Assembly (NCBI GenBank): GCA_000827265.1
Contig: KN834751.1
Span: 1,669,123-1,733,122, forward strand
DNA length: 64,000 nucleotides
Reading direction: 5' to 3'
From: Collybiopsis luxurians FD-317 M1
Taxonomy: Eukaryota > Basidiomycota > Agaricomycetes > Agaricales > Omphalotaceae
This document shows positions 1 to 10,442 of this stretch, one piece after another. The stretch's first letter is position 1. Each line of letters starts with the position of its first letter. A model generated the notes under the pieces. It had not been told where the DNA came from and did not search any database. It saw only the letters and a program-made list of their open reading frames with translations. The position numbers and the translations under genes are program-made.

Positions 1-9
1 AAGAGGCTG

Positions 10-832
10 GAGCTGTACTTCAGCCGATGTGTTGCTGCATTATTTAACCAGGACTTTCATTTTCCAATTCTTATTGCTGATTCCGGGTAGGGCCCAATGT
101 GTATTTACAATACGTCCCTGTTTACAAGTTTACGGTATGATATTGACTTATGCCCGAAACGAGCTAAGACTACAAGTAGTCCCAATGGACCAAACTGTCT
201 ACATAAGTAAAATACCTATATAGAAAACGATGCGCTAGGGATGACGGCCTAGTGCGGACGGTAAAGGGATCGGAAAGAAGGAAATATATATAGAATACAG
301 TAATGACATTAAGATATATGCGAAATCGTTCAATAGCATGAGATGAAATGGAAGAGGTGTCTCGATTGTCGAGTGGATGCGGACTGGTAGTAGTGGAATA
401 TCTTGTGAGCGCTCTCGAGCCTCTTGGGAACGAATAAGTGGCCCGAACGGAGCTCGCAGGCGATTTGGGCAGTGATGACAATCTCGAAGCGGCAGCGTTC
501 AAATTGAAAAGCGCTGACTGAGAATACGCTGTCGAGTGCGACAGATGGCCTCGGTAGTCCCTCGCGACTGCTCTCGAGTGACGGAAAGGCCCATCTTCCT
601 CCGTTTCCGAGCCATTCTAAAAACTGCATTGGATGGAAGCTCCACCAAACGCGAGCCTATGATGATGAAACGACAAGGCGATGTCAACGAAGTCGCATTA
701 TGATGATCTCGAGGTCTCCTGGGTTTCGGCGAGGGAGATTCATCCATCTAGCCCTTATACGCGAAACTATTTGGTTTAGCGTAAAGGCACGCGGCCGAGG
801 TTTCGGCAAAATTACCGAATGGGGAAAAGTTA
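10..832. repeat. Dispersed repeat, copy 1 (interrupted)
   Basis: The left part (10-133) and right part (739-832) match 5113-5232 and 5603-5687 in the same order and orientation. The match starts at gagctgtacttcagccgatg and ends in a conserved tail with ttcggcaaaattaccgaa followed by ggggaaa and gtta. The middle, 134-738, is not shared. The family is not recognised; it has no terminal inverted repeat that I can see. It might be a solo LTR or a diverged transposon. Seen directly by comparing the two copies. Confidence 0.75.
134..738. other. Unshared 605-bp segment inside repeat copy 1
   Basis: This segment sits between the two conserved halves of the repeat, directly after TAC, the same position where copy 2 carries its MITE. 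I see no terminal repeats and no recognisable coding sequence. A minus-strand reading frame starting at 747 is 82 codons long and basic, but nothing supports it as a gene. It is either an insertion in copy 1 or ancestral sequence lost from copy 2. Confidence 0.4.
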
Positions 833-1550
833 CATCACCTTATTGTTGCAGATAACTCCAGATGAACAACTAGTGGCAAGAGCATTAGCAGGGGGCAAAG
901 CCTCAGGGTTCCCAGATGCTGATTCCACCATCATATCGTATTCAGCAAGAACATGTTTGATTTCAGAATATGTATGACTGCCATGATTCTGCAGGATCCA
1001 CAGGTAGGTAGTTGGATGAGAGGGATCGGAGGTTGTCATCAGAGACTTTACATCCCACATCACTGGCAGATTTACGCAATGCTTCCAACTGCTTGAAATA
1101 TTCTTCAAAGCACATTCCAGGAATAAATTGAAATTGCTGAATACATTCTTTTGCAAGGGTCTGAGCAGCAGCCGAAGTTGTATTGTATTCAGTAGTAAGA
1201 ATTGTCCACGTTGTATGAATGGCCATATCCTGAGTAATCCCAATAGCACAAGGATCTTTAATGTTTTGATATACAATCCCCGCCAGATGTCCATCACACA
1301 ACTCCCATTCTTCCAACAATGGATTGCAAGAGTTAATGGGAGTAGGCACAGGTGCAGGAGTGATAGGGGTGCCAGCAGGAGGAGGACCAGGAGCGAGAAT
1401 GGTGCCATCAAGATAACCACTGAGTCTTGTTAAACGAGCAACACTTCTGAGATGATCACGGAAGACTGCCCAGTTACTCAGACTGAGTAGCTGTCAATCT
1501 TCAGGGAAAGTGATGAGATTGGGCAAGGCATTAGAAGCAGAGGTAGACAT
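830..1550 (-). pseudogene. Relic of a Copia-type retrotransposon gag
   Basis: Read on the minus strand from an ATG at 1550, the frame begins MSTSASNALPNLITFPED, meets an in-frame TGA at 1494-1496, then continues through NWAVFRDHLRSVARL and a region resembling the UBN2/gag-polypeptide of Ty1/Copia elements: a W..CD...I...I..P motif, a W..L...Y motif and a long helix ending near residue 190. Around 985 the frame shifts; the plus-one frame continues SEIKHVLAEYDMMV to a stop at 830. No zinc knuckle, protease, integrase or reverse transcriptase follows, since the repeat tail begins at 832. It is a truncated, dead fragment. The family call rests on the gag-like pattern only. Confidence 0.6.
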
Positions 1551-1976
1551 CTTTTGTAGGGGTCACAATGGTGTGTCAATTTAGGACTATATTTGTTCAC
1601 GCATATTCTGACTGCGAATCTGAAAGATACTAAGTCCTGTGTAAGTACACAATAACCTCAGAAAGACAGAGCACATCTCTTGTTACCTAAGTCTGGTGTA
1701 AGTACATGATAACTGTAGGTAACATATAAGTATGTGAGAAACAGAGAAGAAGAAGAAGAAATACATACCCTCAGAAAGACAGAGCAAATCTGAGGGTACG
1801 GGAGCGAAATGAAGGTATAAAAGTACATAGTCGGAATAAGCTTGAACAGCTGAAACAAGGATGGAGGAAGTGAAACAAACTACGGAATAAAGAAAGGAAG
1901 AAAGTCCGTTGGAAGTAAACTAGTATAAGATAGCAACTTCCGCAACCCACAGGACACCATGAGTCAGTGTACTTGG
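1551..1976. other. Gene-free stretch upstream of the gag relic
   Basis: The phrase cctcagaaagacagagca occurs twice (near 1657 and 1769) and taagtaca-type phrases recur. A gaagaagaagaaga tract lies at about 1745. On the minus strand this would be the leader or LTR side of the gag relic, but I could not find a complete LTR or primer-binding site. Confidence 0.35.
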
Positions 1977-3359
1977 TCACGCACCAGCTCCAGATCCAAC
2001 ACTCAACTCTGAAGACTGACTATGACATATTACATTTTCATCCGGTTGTGCAAATTGAAGACTTTCAAGTTGTTCCACATCCCCAGTTTCTTTGGATTTG
2101 GTGTTCTTGATGAGGTAATATCGACTGGTGAGAATTACAAGGAGCGTGACAGAGTGCATATTTCCCAAACCATCACAAATGGCAATGTGAAAAATTTGGG
2201 CCGGGAATGCCATAAAGACGCAGAGATCTGCAACTGACAGTGCAGCTGGAACATTTTGGTGAAAAGAGCCAACGGCATGACTTATAACCTACCTATTGCA
2301 AATCCACTTTCAATCAATACCCGCACTGAATTAGAAACAACTCGTCTTAATTGTTCGTCCTGTGGATTTGCCTTTTTAAGCTTTTTGGTCGCTGGGTCAG
2401 CCTTTGAAAAAGCTTTATGAAAATTGTAGCTAACCAAAACAATCATTGTGATTGTAATGATCACATCACAAGCCGTACTCGATACCAGCCACATCTGAAC
2501 AGCAAATATGTTGAGCCATGATTACTACTGATGCCGCAGCTCATTGTGGGTACGCACCTGTTCATAAACTAGTGAATCATTATATATACTGCCTCCTTCG
2601 CCCTGAAAAACTTTCACTCCACCTATAATGGACGTGATGGAAGCAAAAGTAGCTAGCTGCATACATGAATAATGTGAGCCATGAGTTGGTTGGATTATAA
2701 TTTAACCCATACAATTGCCACAACAATACTGATGGATTTGGTGCAGTTTGAGCTTGAAAATAGCGTCATCCTGTAGGCATAAAACATTTGAACTGGGCAG
2801 CTAGCTAGCACTTAATGAGTAAAGGCTGCCTTGTGAGGAATCTCAAAATCCAGAGTTACCCATAACGGTGAGTACAGGAACCGAAAACCATCCCAAATTG
2901 ATCTGTTGAAGCATATTGGCATCTCCGAAGTGAGTGCCAAAAGGAATGAGGGCATCATGAATGTTCATGGCCGTTTGTATGGTTCCAATAAGCAATAGAT
3001 AGGAAACGAGAATCTTGATTCGGGACGGATCCTTTGGAAATGCTTGATAGTAAGTCCCTGGAACATGAAAAGAACAGAAAACTAGTCAGATTATTCCTGC
3101 AGACTGGACTGATTACTCACAAGCTTGGGAACAAAAAAATCCATATAATATCCAAGTGAAGATGTATCCAAAAATCTACCAATATGCACATTTAAATGGA
3201 AAGCTGGAGGGCTGTTGTTTCCATGCGAACATACCTTAGGGACAGCACTGTAAAGTTTTATAAAGAATGGTTTACAAGAATACAAAATCATAGAGAGAAT
3301 GTGCGGACTGACAGCTGCGCAATCACGGGTGAGGATGTTACGGAGGACAACGATGACAT
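1977..3359 (-). CDS. DUF6534-type multi-pass membrane protein
   Basis: Probable integral membrane protein of the basidiomycete DUF6534 family, function unknown. The last exon (2213 down to the stop at 1977) encodes the FHIAICDGLGNMHSVTLLVI segment. The exon before (about 2494-2287) gives MWLVSSTACDVIITITMIVL, the typical W-S-x-x-D-x-x-I helix. Upstream exons encode LATFASITSIIGGVKVFQGE and ILVSYLLLIGTIQTAMNIHD followed by a FGDANMLQQINLGWF loop. The start at 3359 (MSSLSSVTSSPVIAQLS) is the best candidate, but I could not join the first two exons in frame with consensus splice sites, so the N-terminus is uncertain or damaged. It lies between the two copies of the flanking repeat. Confidence 0.65.
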
Positions 3360-3421
3360 TGTGAGGAGACGCTGGTGGGGAAGGATGGAAGCTTATTTCT
3401 TTTTGTAAACAAAAGAGTGAG

Positions 3422-3430
3422 ATATATATA
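3422..3430 (-). promoter_or_regulatory. TATA-like box of the DUF6534 gene
   Basis: A run of alternating A and T about 65 nt upstream of the proposed ATG at 3359, at a fitting distance and on a divergent promoter side. Sequence only. Confidence 0.4.
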
Positions 3431-5112
3431 CCACAGGTTTTAGTTGAAAGCCGATCATCTCTATCGAACTTTGCTTCTCAGCATGGTTGTTCGTTTCCAA
3501 GCTTAATATTAACCAATCTTGGAAATTGTAGAAGATATACTCGTGCTGATACGCGCAGCTTCAATTCCTTCTGATTACTGATCGCTCACAACCGCTACAC
3601 CCGCCGTTCGGGCCTTCAGGAGCGGCATATATACCAGCATTCCGAGGAATACTTCTGCGTTTGCAGCTGGTCCGCTACCTAATCCAGATTTCGCTTTCTT
3701 ATTATCCCTCGCGTCTTAATCCAACACTTTGCCTACGTCGCGACAGTCTGTTACGGTAATATCAGCAAAATCATCTCTTGTTCTCTCGTCACCCATCAAT
3801 GTTCGAGTTCCAACAGAAAGCGGGTTTGTGTTGCGATCATAACACACCAAAGATCATTTACTGCGAGGCGCGCAAACTTACTCGAAAACATTCGGTACAA
3901 ATCAAACACAAATGCTTTGGAATTCTTATCCGTATCCCGAGCCAGAGGTCCTTTTTCAGCTGCTCACCGGAATGGGTCTAGGAGTTAAATGTCAAGTCCG
4001 TTCGAGATTATAGCCCGAACCGTGGAACGAGTAGTTTCAATGGGCTGGCGCCAAGCCTATGGGCCTTGCCCCTCCCAATTTTTTATGCTACAGTCTTTTG
4101 CGAAAAGCCTGGGAATCGTGTTGTGTTATAGGAAACTATTTATCTCCCGATCAGGAAATCTCCGCCGGCGTTATACCAGTGTAGGAATATAGGTATTCTA
4201 TCCGTGGTCGTGTAGTAGTTAGTTCCTTATGTAGTCTCCATTTCCTTACTTGAATCTACATCTGTTCCGCGTCGTTTCGTGTATTTCATATTCTTAGGCA
4301 TACTATATAGTGATTGACAAGTGGAAATAGGCATAGTATAGGCGGAAGGCGAGAGGTGCCACAGGGAACTTGGAAGCATTGGGCAAAGGATACACAAAGC
4401 CTAGGATCGAAGAGGAGAAATAATTTACAACATCAAAATCAACCGGCATTGGTGTATGAGATGGAGAGACCAAAGCCTCAATTGGTGCTAGCAGTGCGCA
4501 CAGGGGGCTGTGAAGATGCAAGTAAGCATTGAAAAAAGGCATAGAAAATGGAAAACGTAATGGGAATGAGTTGTAATGTGATGGAAGGAAATCACTAGTC
4601 TAGGTTTCATGGCAGACCTATTAGGTGCCAATTAGATCACATAATCACATCCCGTATATGGAAGCACTTTAAATTTTCCTTTCGCCTCGATACTCATTGT
4701 GTCGCATTTGCACTCATTTCTTCTTGGGCCCATACATCGACTGATGAAGCGGTGGAAGAGTAAGGGACGAAGAAGATTTGCTCAAATAGCAAAGCAGTGT
4801 GGTATTTACCGAAGGGACAAAACAGCATCATTAAAATACAGGATTTGACCAGATCTTGAATTTAGACACTTTCCTTGAGGTTATAAATCTAGATTTAAAA
4901 AGATACAGCGAATGGAGACAACGAACTTAGCACTTCCATATATAGGAGATGTAATTATGTGATAGGCCTGCTCAAAAGATGTGTTGACAAATATATCAGC
5001 CTACTGATTATCATGCATCATGTTCTAAGTTCTCTAAAAGCTTTACCATCCTTGGCCCTGTGTTCTCAATACACTTCCAGGCAGGCAATACAGTCACTAT
5101 TTCTGTGAACAA
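3431..5112. other. Gene-free stretch
   Basis: About 1.7 kb with only short reading frames (under 80 codons) on both strands and no domain I recognise. I see no repeats shared with other parts of the window. Confidence 0.5.
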
Positions 5113-5232
5113 GAGCTGTACTTCAGCCGATGTGTTGCTGCATTATTTAACCGGGACTTTTATTTTCCAATTGTTATTACCGGTCTTGGGGAGGGCTCAA
5201 TGTGGGACTGCGTCCCTGCTTCTGTAAGCTAC

Positions 5233-5602
5233 CACTGCCTGCATTTACCCACGCAGTCAATTTTTAACTGCCTTCAATGCAGCGTGCTCGGCGGTATGAA
5301 GGTTGTGAGTCCAGCGCTTACAATTCATTGACTAACATTTTTAACTGCCTTCAATGCAGTGTGCTCGGCGGTATGAAGGTTGTGAGTCCAGCGCTTACAA
5401 TTCATTAACTAACATTTTTAACTGCCTTCAATACAGTGTGCTCGGCGGTATGAAGGTTGTGAGTCCAGTGGACCAGCGCTTACAATTCATTAACTAACAT
5501 TTGTAAGTTAAGATCTAGCCCCCCGATCGTGACTGCCCTTCAAGCTGCCAGGGACACCGCACTGAAGGCAGTTAAAAACTGCGCGGGCAAATGCAGGCAG
5601 TG
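5233..5602. mobile_element. CACTA-like MITE, 370 bp, with TIRs
   Basis: The left end begins CACTGCCTGCATTTACCC and the right end, reverse complemented, begins CACTGCCTGCATTTGCCC. The inverted match continues through GCGCAGT and TTTTTAACTGCCTTCA for about 40 bp with few mismatches. Both ends are flanked by TAC (5230-5232 and 5603-5605), a 3-bp target-site duplication. CACTG ends with 3-bp duplications fit the CMC/EnSpm (CACTA) superfamily. There is no transposase, so it is non-autonomous. It is inserted in repeat copy 2. Confidence 0.8.
5261..5499. repeat. Three tandem 77-bp units inside the MITE
   Basis: Units begin with TTTTTAACTGCC at 5261, 5338 and 5415. Each contains gtgctcggcggtatgaagg and gagtccagcgcttacaa. 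The first two are 77 bp; the third has an 8-bp insertion (a local duplication of a ccag-bounded word). Each unit starts with the same TTTTTAACTGCCTTCA phrase that forms the inner part of the terminal inverted repeats. Confidence 0.85.
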
Positions 5603-5687
5603 TACTTCCATCCCATCTACACTTATGCAGAATTATTCGGATTAGCGCGGCCGAGGTTTCGGCAAAAATACCGAATGGGGAAAGGTT

Positions 5688-6164
5688 AGTCTCCGGCTCC
5701 CGCCCGGACCTTGCGGGAGCAATTTCCGCCAGCGATCACCTCTTCGTCTCGTCCACATCTTGCGCTGTCCATCTTGCGCAGTGGGCTCGCATCCTGCCAT
5801 ATAACCCCATTCATTTTGGTTTATTGAACGTAATCTTACACCATATATCGTTTCTTCTTGGAATAACGCCTCGAATAATCGAATTTCACACTTCAGGTCT
5901 ATTTTTTTGCTCTAAATTTTGGTTAATCTTGTCACATTGAAACTCGGGTTTTTCTTCCAGTATTGAACGACGTCTATTATCTTGCTTTGAAGCTATCTGT
6001 TTTGTCAAATTGTCTCTAGGTCAGTGCTCGGACGAGCAACGTACAGTGAAAAACTTCTTATCTTAGCTGTAGCGCCGGGACAATTCGTTTATAACGTTGC
6101 TATCCCAATACTTCAAGACCATCCAGAGTAATTTCTACGGCAGTCTAATTGTCTTCCGGTCAAA
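5688..6164 (+). promoter_or_regulatory. Upstream region of the 6165 gene
   Basis: No gene seen. The stretch is pyrimidine-rich near 5850-5970 (several cttctt and tttttt runs), as is common in fungal promoters and leaders. No defined box could be assigned. Confidence 0.35.
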
Positions 6165-7779
6165 ATGCCATCTTCGTCTTCCCCGCCCCCTTCAATCGAC
6201 GCTCCTTCTCTTCCTCTGGATCACCCACTATCTCAAGCTGCAGCATCTGCAACCACACCTTCGTCACCAGAAAGACCATCATCATCAGCACCCGCTCCAG
6301 AAGCCGAGATTCCAATTCCTCAAAACATTTTGAACGATCCACCTCCACCGTATCCGCATTCCAATCGCCTCAGACGATCCAGAGGGACTGGGAGATCAAG
6401 CAGGAGAGTATCCGCGCAGCATGCGCAGATGCCTTCTTTCGAGTCGGATGGCGCCAACGATGCTGTTGTCGTTGCTGTGCAAAGGTCGCCAAGGATGTCG
6501 ACCATACGTCCGTTGGACACACATGATTCTTCTGCTGCGAATGAAACGACACCACTTCTCGGAGTTCCTGGATCGTCTCACCCGCTGAACCGCCCCCGTT
6601 CACTTTCCCAGTCAAGCATCAACTCGTTTGCGCCTTCTCTCGCTTCACTTGCTCAGACTGCATGGGTGTTTTTCTCGGAGTGTGATTCGGACGATGATGG
6701 CGAAGTTGGGAATGAGGATGGGGAGGAGGGTCGGTGTAGAGGGTCCGGAGGTGGGGGGTCGGATCCTGGGGACGTTGAACATCCGCCAGCTCAGACAGGT
6801 GGTTCTGGCCATCTGAATTTGGACACGCAGCCCCAATCACAATCTCTTTTACATCATCACCCAACCCGCCGTCGGGGTGGCTTTTTCTCCCTTCAGCCAT
6901 GGAGAATCTACTTTCGTCCTCTTTTCAAACCCGTCTATTGGCGTTCATTAACCCATTTGGCGTTGATCAATTTTCCGTTCGCGTTGGTCGCTTGGGTGTA
7001 TCTCTTCGTGTTCACTGTGGTAAGTGTTCTTCAGCAGTTTTCTGACGTTCTGTCGATTGATTTGGAATTTGCAGACCGGAACGACGCTCCTGATAGCCCT
7101 CCCCTTGGGCGCTATACTATGCTTTTTCAATCTGTTAGGTGCTAGAACCTTTGCGAGGGCCGAGGTGAGTGTGCCGTCTCTTCTTCGGAACCATTCAATT
7201 GACTGTTAAGTTTCCGCTCTTTGAATCACTAGCTCCTCATCCAAACAAAATTTCACCGCCCTCTCCACTATCCTCTTTCCGTCCTACAATACGCTCACGC
7301 CGTCCAGCATTCCACATCATCTGCCACGGACGGTGTCGACCCGGTGGAGTTTTTGATCATGCGGTACCCGATTTTTACAAGGACGCGGCCGCCAAGTGCA
7401 TCGGAGCTCGAGTCGGGGCAGGCAGTGGTTGGCGAGGAGGTGGTGGAAGGGAGTTTTTATAGGAATACCTGGGGTATGGTGAGCGTCTAGGTTCCATTTC
7501 AATTTTCAACCAATCCCGTACTAACTGGTTCTTTTCCCCTCTTTCTTCCTTCTATCTCGTTCGCAAAAGTTCACGTCCCCGACATCCTACTCTGCCCTAT
7601 TCTACTTCCTCATTATCAAACCCTCCATTACGCTCCTATTCACGCTTCTCTTCCTTGTCGTGCTGCTCCCGCTGATGATACTGATCGCGCCGGCTCCGAT
7701 GGTGTTGAGGGTTGTGAGGAAGATTGGGAGGTGGCAGGCTGTGGTTGCTGTTGAGGGATTGGTTGTTAGTGTTAAGTGA
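6165..7779 (+). CDS. Membrane protein with putative-sensor-like 4-TM domain
   Basis: Four exons join in frame (6165-7019, 7075-7164, 7233-7478, 7570-7779) to give 466 residues. Residues 1 to about 225 are a disordered Ser/Pro-rich cytosolic region with a PPPPYPHS element. Near residue 260 begins the domain: LTHLALINFPFALVAWVYLF, then TGTTLLIALPLGAILCFFNL with the following ARTFARAE, a soluble segment, and a last pair of helices around LFTLLFLVVLLPLMILI. The layout resembles the Putative_sensor (PF13796) membrane domain, a guess from pattern only. The role is unknown; it could act at the plasma or vacuolar membrane. Start chosen as the first ATG of the long frame. Confidence 0.75.
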
Positions 7780-8580
7780 GGTTCAAGTGAGGTTTAAATG
7801 AGTTGGATGACGGCGTAGTTTCCAGTGAAGGAAGTGGAGGAGGGGGAAAGGACGGACACGGAAGTTATAACACGTTCATTCAGACGAAACGGAACAGTGT
7901 TGATATACTTGTTCGTCTGTTTTATTGTACCACTCGCTCTCTTGCGTTTGTTGTTTCTGGAAGAGCTTTCTTCGAGATGATTAGCTGTATGCTCTGTTCT
8001 ATATATTATATGATACTGTATTTGTATAAGTTAATTTACTGCTTATATGGGTTTGGATAATATATATACTTTGGATGAATCGCTCTCTTGACCGCCGTGC
8101 GGTTGCGGAATTTTTCTAAGGACGACTGGAGGACCTGGAGGAAGCTGCATTTTACTAACTAGTTCATTCCCTATTTTATTTCTTTACTATCCTCGCGCAA
8201 CGCGGCTGCGTTGCGTTCATGATTCCTCCATCGTCGGCAATATCCATTCTGTCATGATGCATGGATTCTTAGACTCGGTCCATGTCGACTCTGCTGCCAA
8301 GACAACGCTGCGTGGGCATTGACTCGACCGGTGCCATGGTGTGGACACACAGAGGACTTAACCTACTGCAAGAAAACTCGAAGCGGCCGGGACGCAACTG
8401 TCACAGTCTATAGTGTTCGCTTTTTTCGTATGTTCCAATTTGAAGCGCGTTACAGGCGTCGGGGATGAAGAATTCAAAAAGAAAAAAAGTTTCGGCAATT
8501 TGGTTGAACCTCCCACTCGGGGTCGAAACCATCGGTGATCCTCGCATCAAAGGGCCACGCGATTCAGAGTCCAGAGACGC
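7780..8580. other. Gene-free stretch
   Basis: Holds the 3' side of the upstream gene and AT-rich sequence (for example tatatattatatgatactgt near 8000). No credible coding sequence. Confidence 0.4.
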
Positions 8581-8588
8581 TATAAAAA
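8581..8588 (+). promoter_or_regulatory. TATA box of the small secreted protein gene
   Basis: TATAAAAA lies 157 nt upstream of the ATG at 8745, in a fungal-like position for a gene with a leader of about 120 nt. Confidence 0.5.
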
Positions 8589-8744
8589 TCTACCTAGGTA
8601 GAGCTATAGGCTACCAGCTCCCTCGCATCTCCTTTGCCGGTCAAAGAGAAGCAGAAGGTTTCGCTGTCCGATCCCGCTCATTCAATCCTTCCCCCGAAAA
8701 CAAAAAAAAAAAGAGCCTACTCTAGCTAGGTCTGTATCATCGCT

Positions 8745-9278
8745 ATGCGTTTTAATTCCGTGTTCCTGGCCGCCGCCGCTGTTCTCGTTTCTACCGTCTA
8801 TGGGTCTCCCGTCTCGGTGAGTAAAGATTGACCATCGTGTTCTCGTCTCTTAACCGATTCCTCTTTCTTTCCACTCCAGGTCGACAGTAACTCTAACCTC
8901 AAGGTTCGGGCCAGAACATCCATCCGTCCATCAGGTCCCGTCGCAGCTCCAGGACCCAAAATAACCTTAGAATTTTCTCACAAAGAACCATCCTCCACCG
9001 TCCGAACCATCCAACGCGCCGTAGGACTCTGGCGACACTCTCGAGACCCAGAGGAGCGGCTCAACATCCACGTCTTGAACGGTGAAGAAACTAATCCGCT
9101 AGGGGGTACCCAAGTTTTCTTCACGGTCGCGGGTGCGAGTGAGTGTGAGCCTAGTTGTGCGGGGATGTTTACTGCCGGGGTGCAGAGAGCGATGATTACG
9201 TCGTTTGCGAAGGGAATGGATTATTCGATTGATTTGAGGACGGGAGCGATTACGCAGAGTCCTGTTCAGCATGCGTAG
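8745..9278 (+). CDS. Small secreted protein, 156 aa, unknown function
   Basis: Two exons (8745-8816 and 8880-9278) join in frame. The first encodes a clear signal peptide, MRFNSVFLAAAAVLVSTVYG, with likely cleavage just after it. The mature part has a Pro-rich start, then a domain around ITLEFSH, IQRAVGLWRHSRDPEERLNI and GGTQVFFTVAG. It contains only two cysteines in CEPSC and ends ITQSPVQHA. No known family is recognised. Size, export signal and a good TATA box are typical of fungal small secreted proteins, some of which are effectors, but nothing here shows that role. Confidence 0.75.
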
Positions 9279-10220
9279 TTAGAGTTATGGGTGTGGGGTG
9301 TGGGTTGTAGTGGGAGGATAGGTTGGGCTGGAATGCGAGTAGATTTTATTCAATTTAGATGGTAGAGATATCGAACTGGAGAGAAGGCTTGGGAGCGTGA
9401 CGTCTGTATTTGACAGTGATTTGAATGGGAGCCCCGACAACGGGTGGTGAACCGTCTATCGACATTCGCTGCTGTGTCCTCTATGATGTTCGGTGCAACA
9501 GAAACAACACTCGCACGAGAGCCTGCAGATTTTTTGGAGAGACCACACACGACGCGACGAACCTCCGAGACTCGCAAAGCTTTTGACCGTGACGAAGGTT
9601 GAGACCTTGGAAAATGAGCGCCGGCCTCATCGAGGGACTACATCCACGGTAGACTCTAGAGTACGATCACTCTGCACGGTTTGAATGGGTCTAGAAAGAT
9701 GAAGTGAGGTGACTAGTACGTCGTTCACCATACGCTATCACGCCTTGAACATGGAATTGGGGATTAGGTCGCATGATTGGATAGTTGATTGAGAAAAATT
9801 AGAGCTAAGTACACTACACCGATTCAACTTCGGAGGAGTTGCCCCAACTAGCATTCAAGACTCCTTGAATGATTGGTCGGAATAATGATTTTCTCCTCTG
9901 ATTCCGATAAGTCCCATTCTTTAAAGTGGTCTATTGTAATTAATTGCCACAACCCCCAACTGGTTGGACCGTAACTTTTTGGGTTTTTGGGTTTTTTTTT
10001 TTTAGTTGCCGTGACCTTCGCCATTGTTCTCTTTCCAACCCAAAATTCGACGAATCATCTTATTATACTTTTCATTAATTCAATGAACTTTTTAACAAAC
10101 CAATGAGACTTTTTCGTCATAGGCGCTTCATTTCCCCACAAGGAAATTAGATAGTAGAATCTAGATTATCTAACCTTGTTCGAAGTCTAGTTATCCATCG
10201 CTCTCGTCGGAGTCCTGCGG
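9279..10220. other. Gene-free stretch
   Basis: Only short overlapping reading frames on both strands. A t-run lies near 9993-10005. I see nothing to annotate. Confidence 0.4.
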
Positions 10221-10227
10221 TATAAAA
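10221..10227 (+). promoter_or_regulatory. TATA box of the zinc-finger gene
   Basis: TATAAAA preceded by gtcctgcgg, 216 nt upstream of the proposed ATG at 10443. The leader is long enough to hold a further 5' intron. Confidence 0.45.
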
Positions 10228-10442
10228 TCAGATTTGTCGACCATTCGCATTTCAGCTTGGTTCCTGTACCTTCGCTTTTCCCTTGCTTTTCTTCGTCCTC
10301 ATTTCGAGGCGCGCAGAGTGAAGGTTTAGCATCAGCTTCGCTGAAGCAATATTTTGGTAAGACTCAGTCCTTCTATCTTATTGTCGCGCCTTCCCTCATC
10401 ATCTTGCCTTAGTGGCGCCACTACATACGATCACGTTTCATC

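Larger units (their letters stand above)
5113..5687. repeat. Dispersed repeat, copy 2 (carries a MITE)
   Basis: Second copy of the repeat at 10-832. Its left part runs to 5232 and its right part from 5603, ending in cggcaaaaataccgaat and ggggaaaggtta. The two parts are separated by a complete small transposon (5233-5602). Without that insertion the copy would be about 200 bp. Confidence 0.75.

Noticed and set aside
10..5687. Idea that the two outer repeats are LTRs of one retrotransposon
   Set aside because: The gag relic is on the wrong side for its orientation, no pol, primer-binding site or TG/CA ends are seen, and an unrelated DUF6534 gene lies between.
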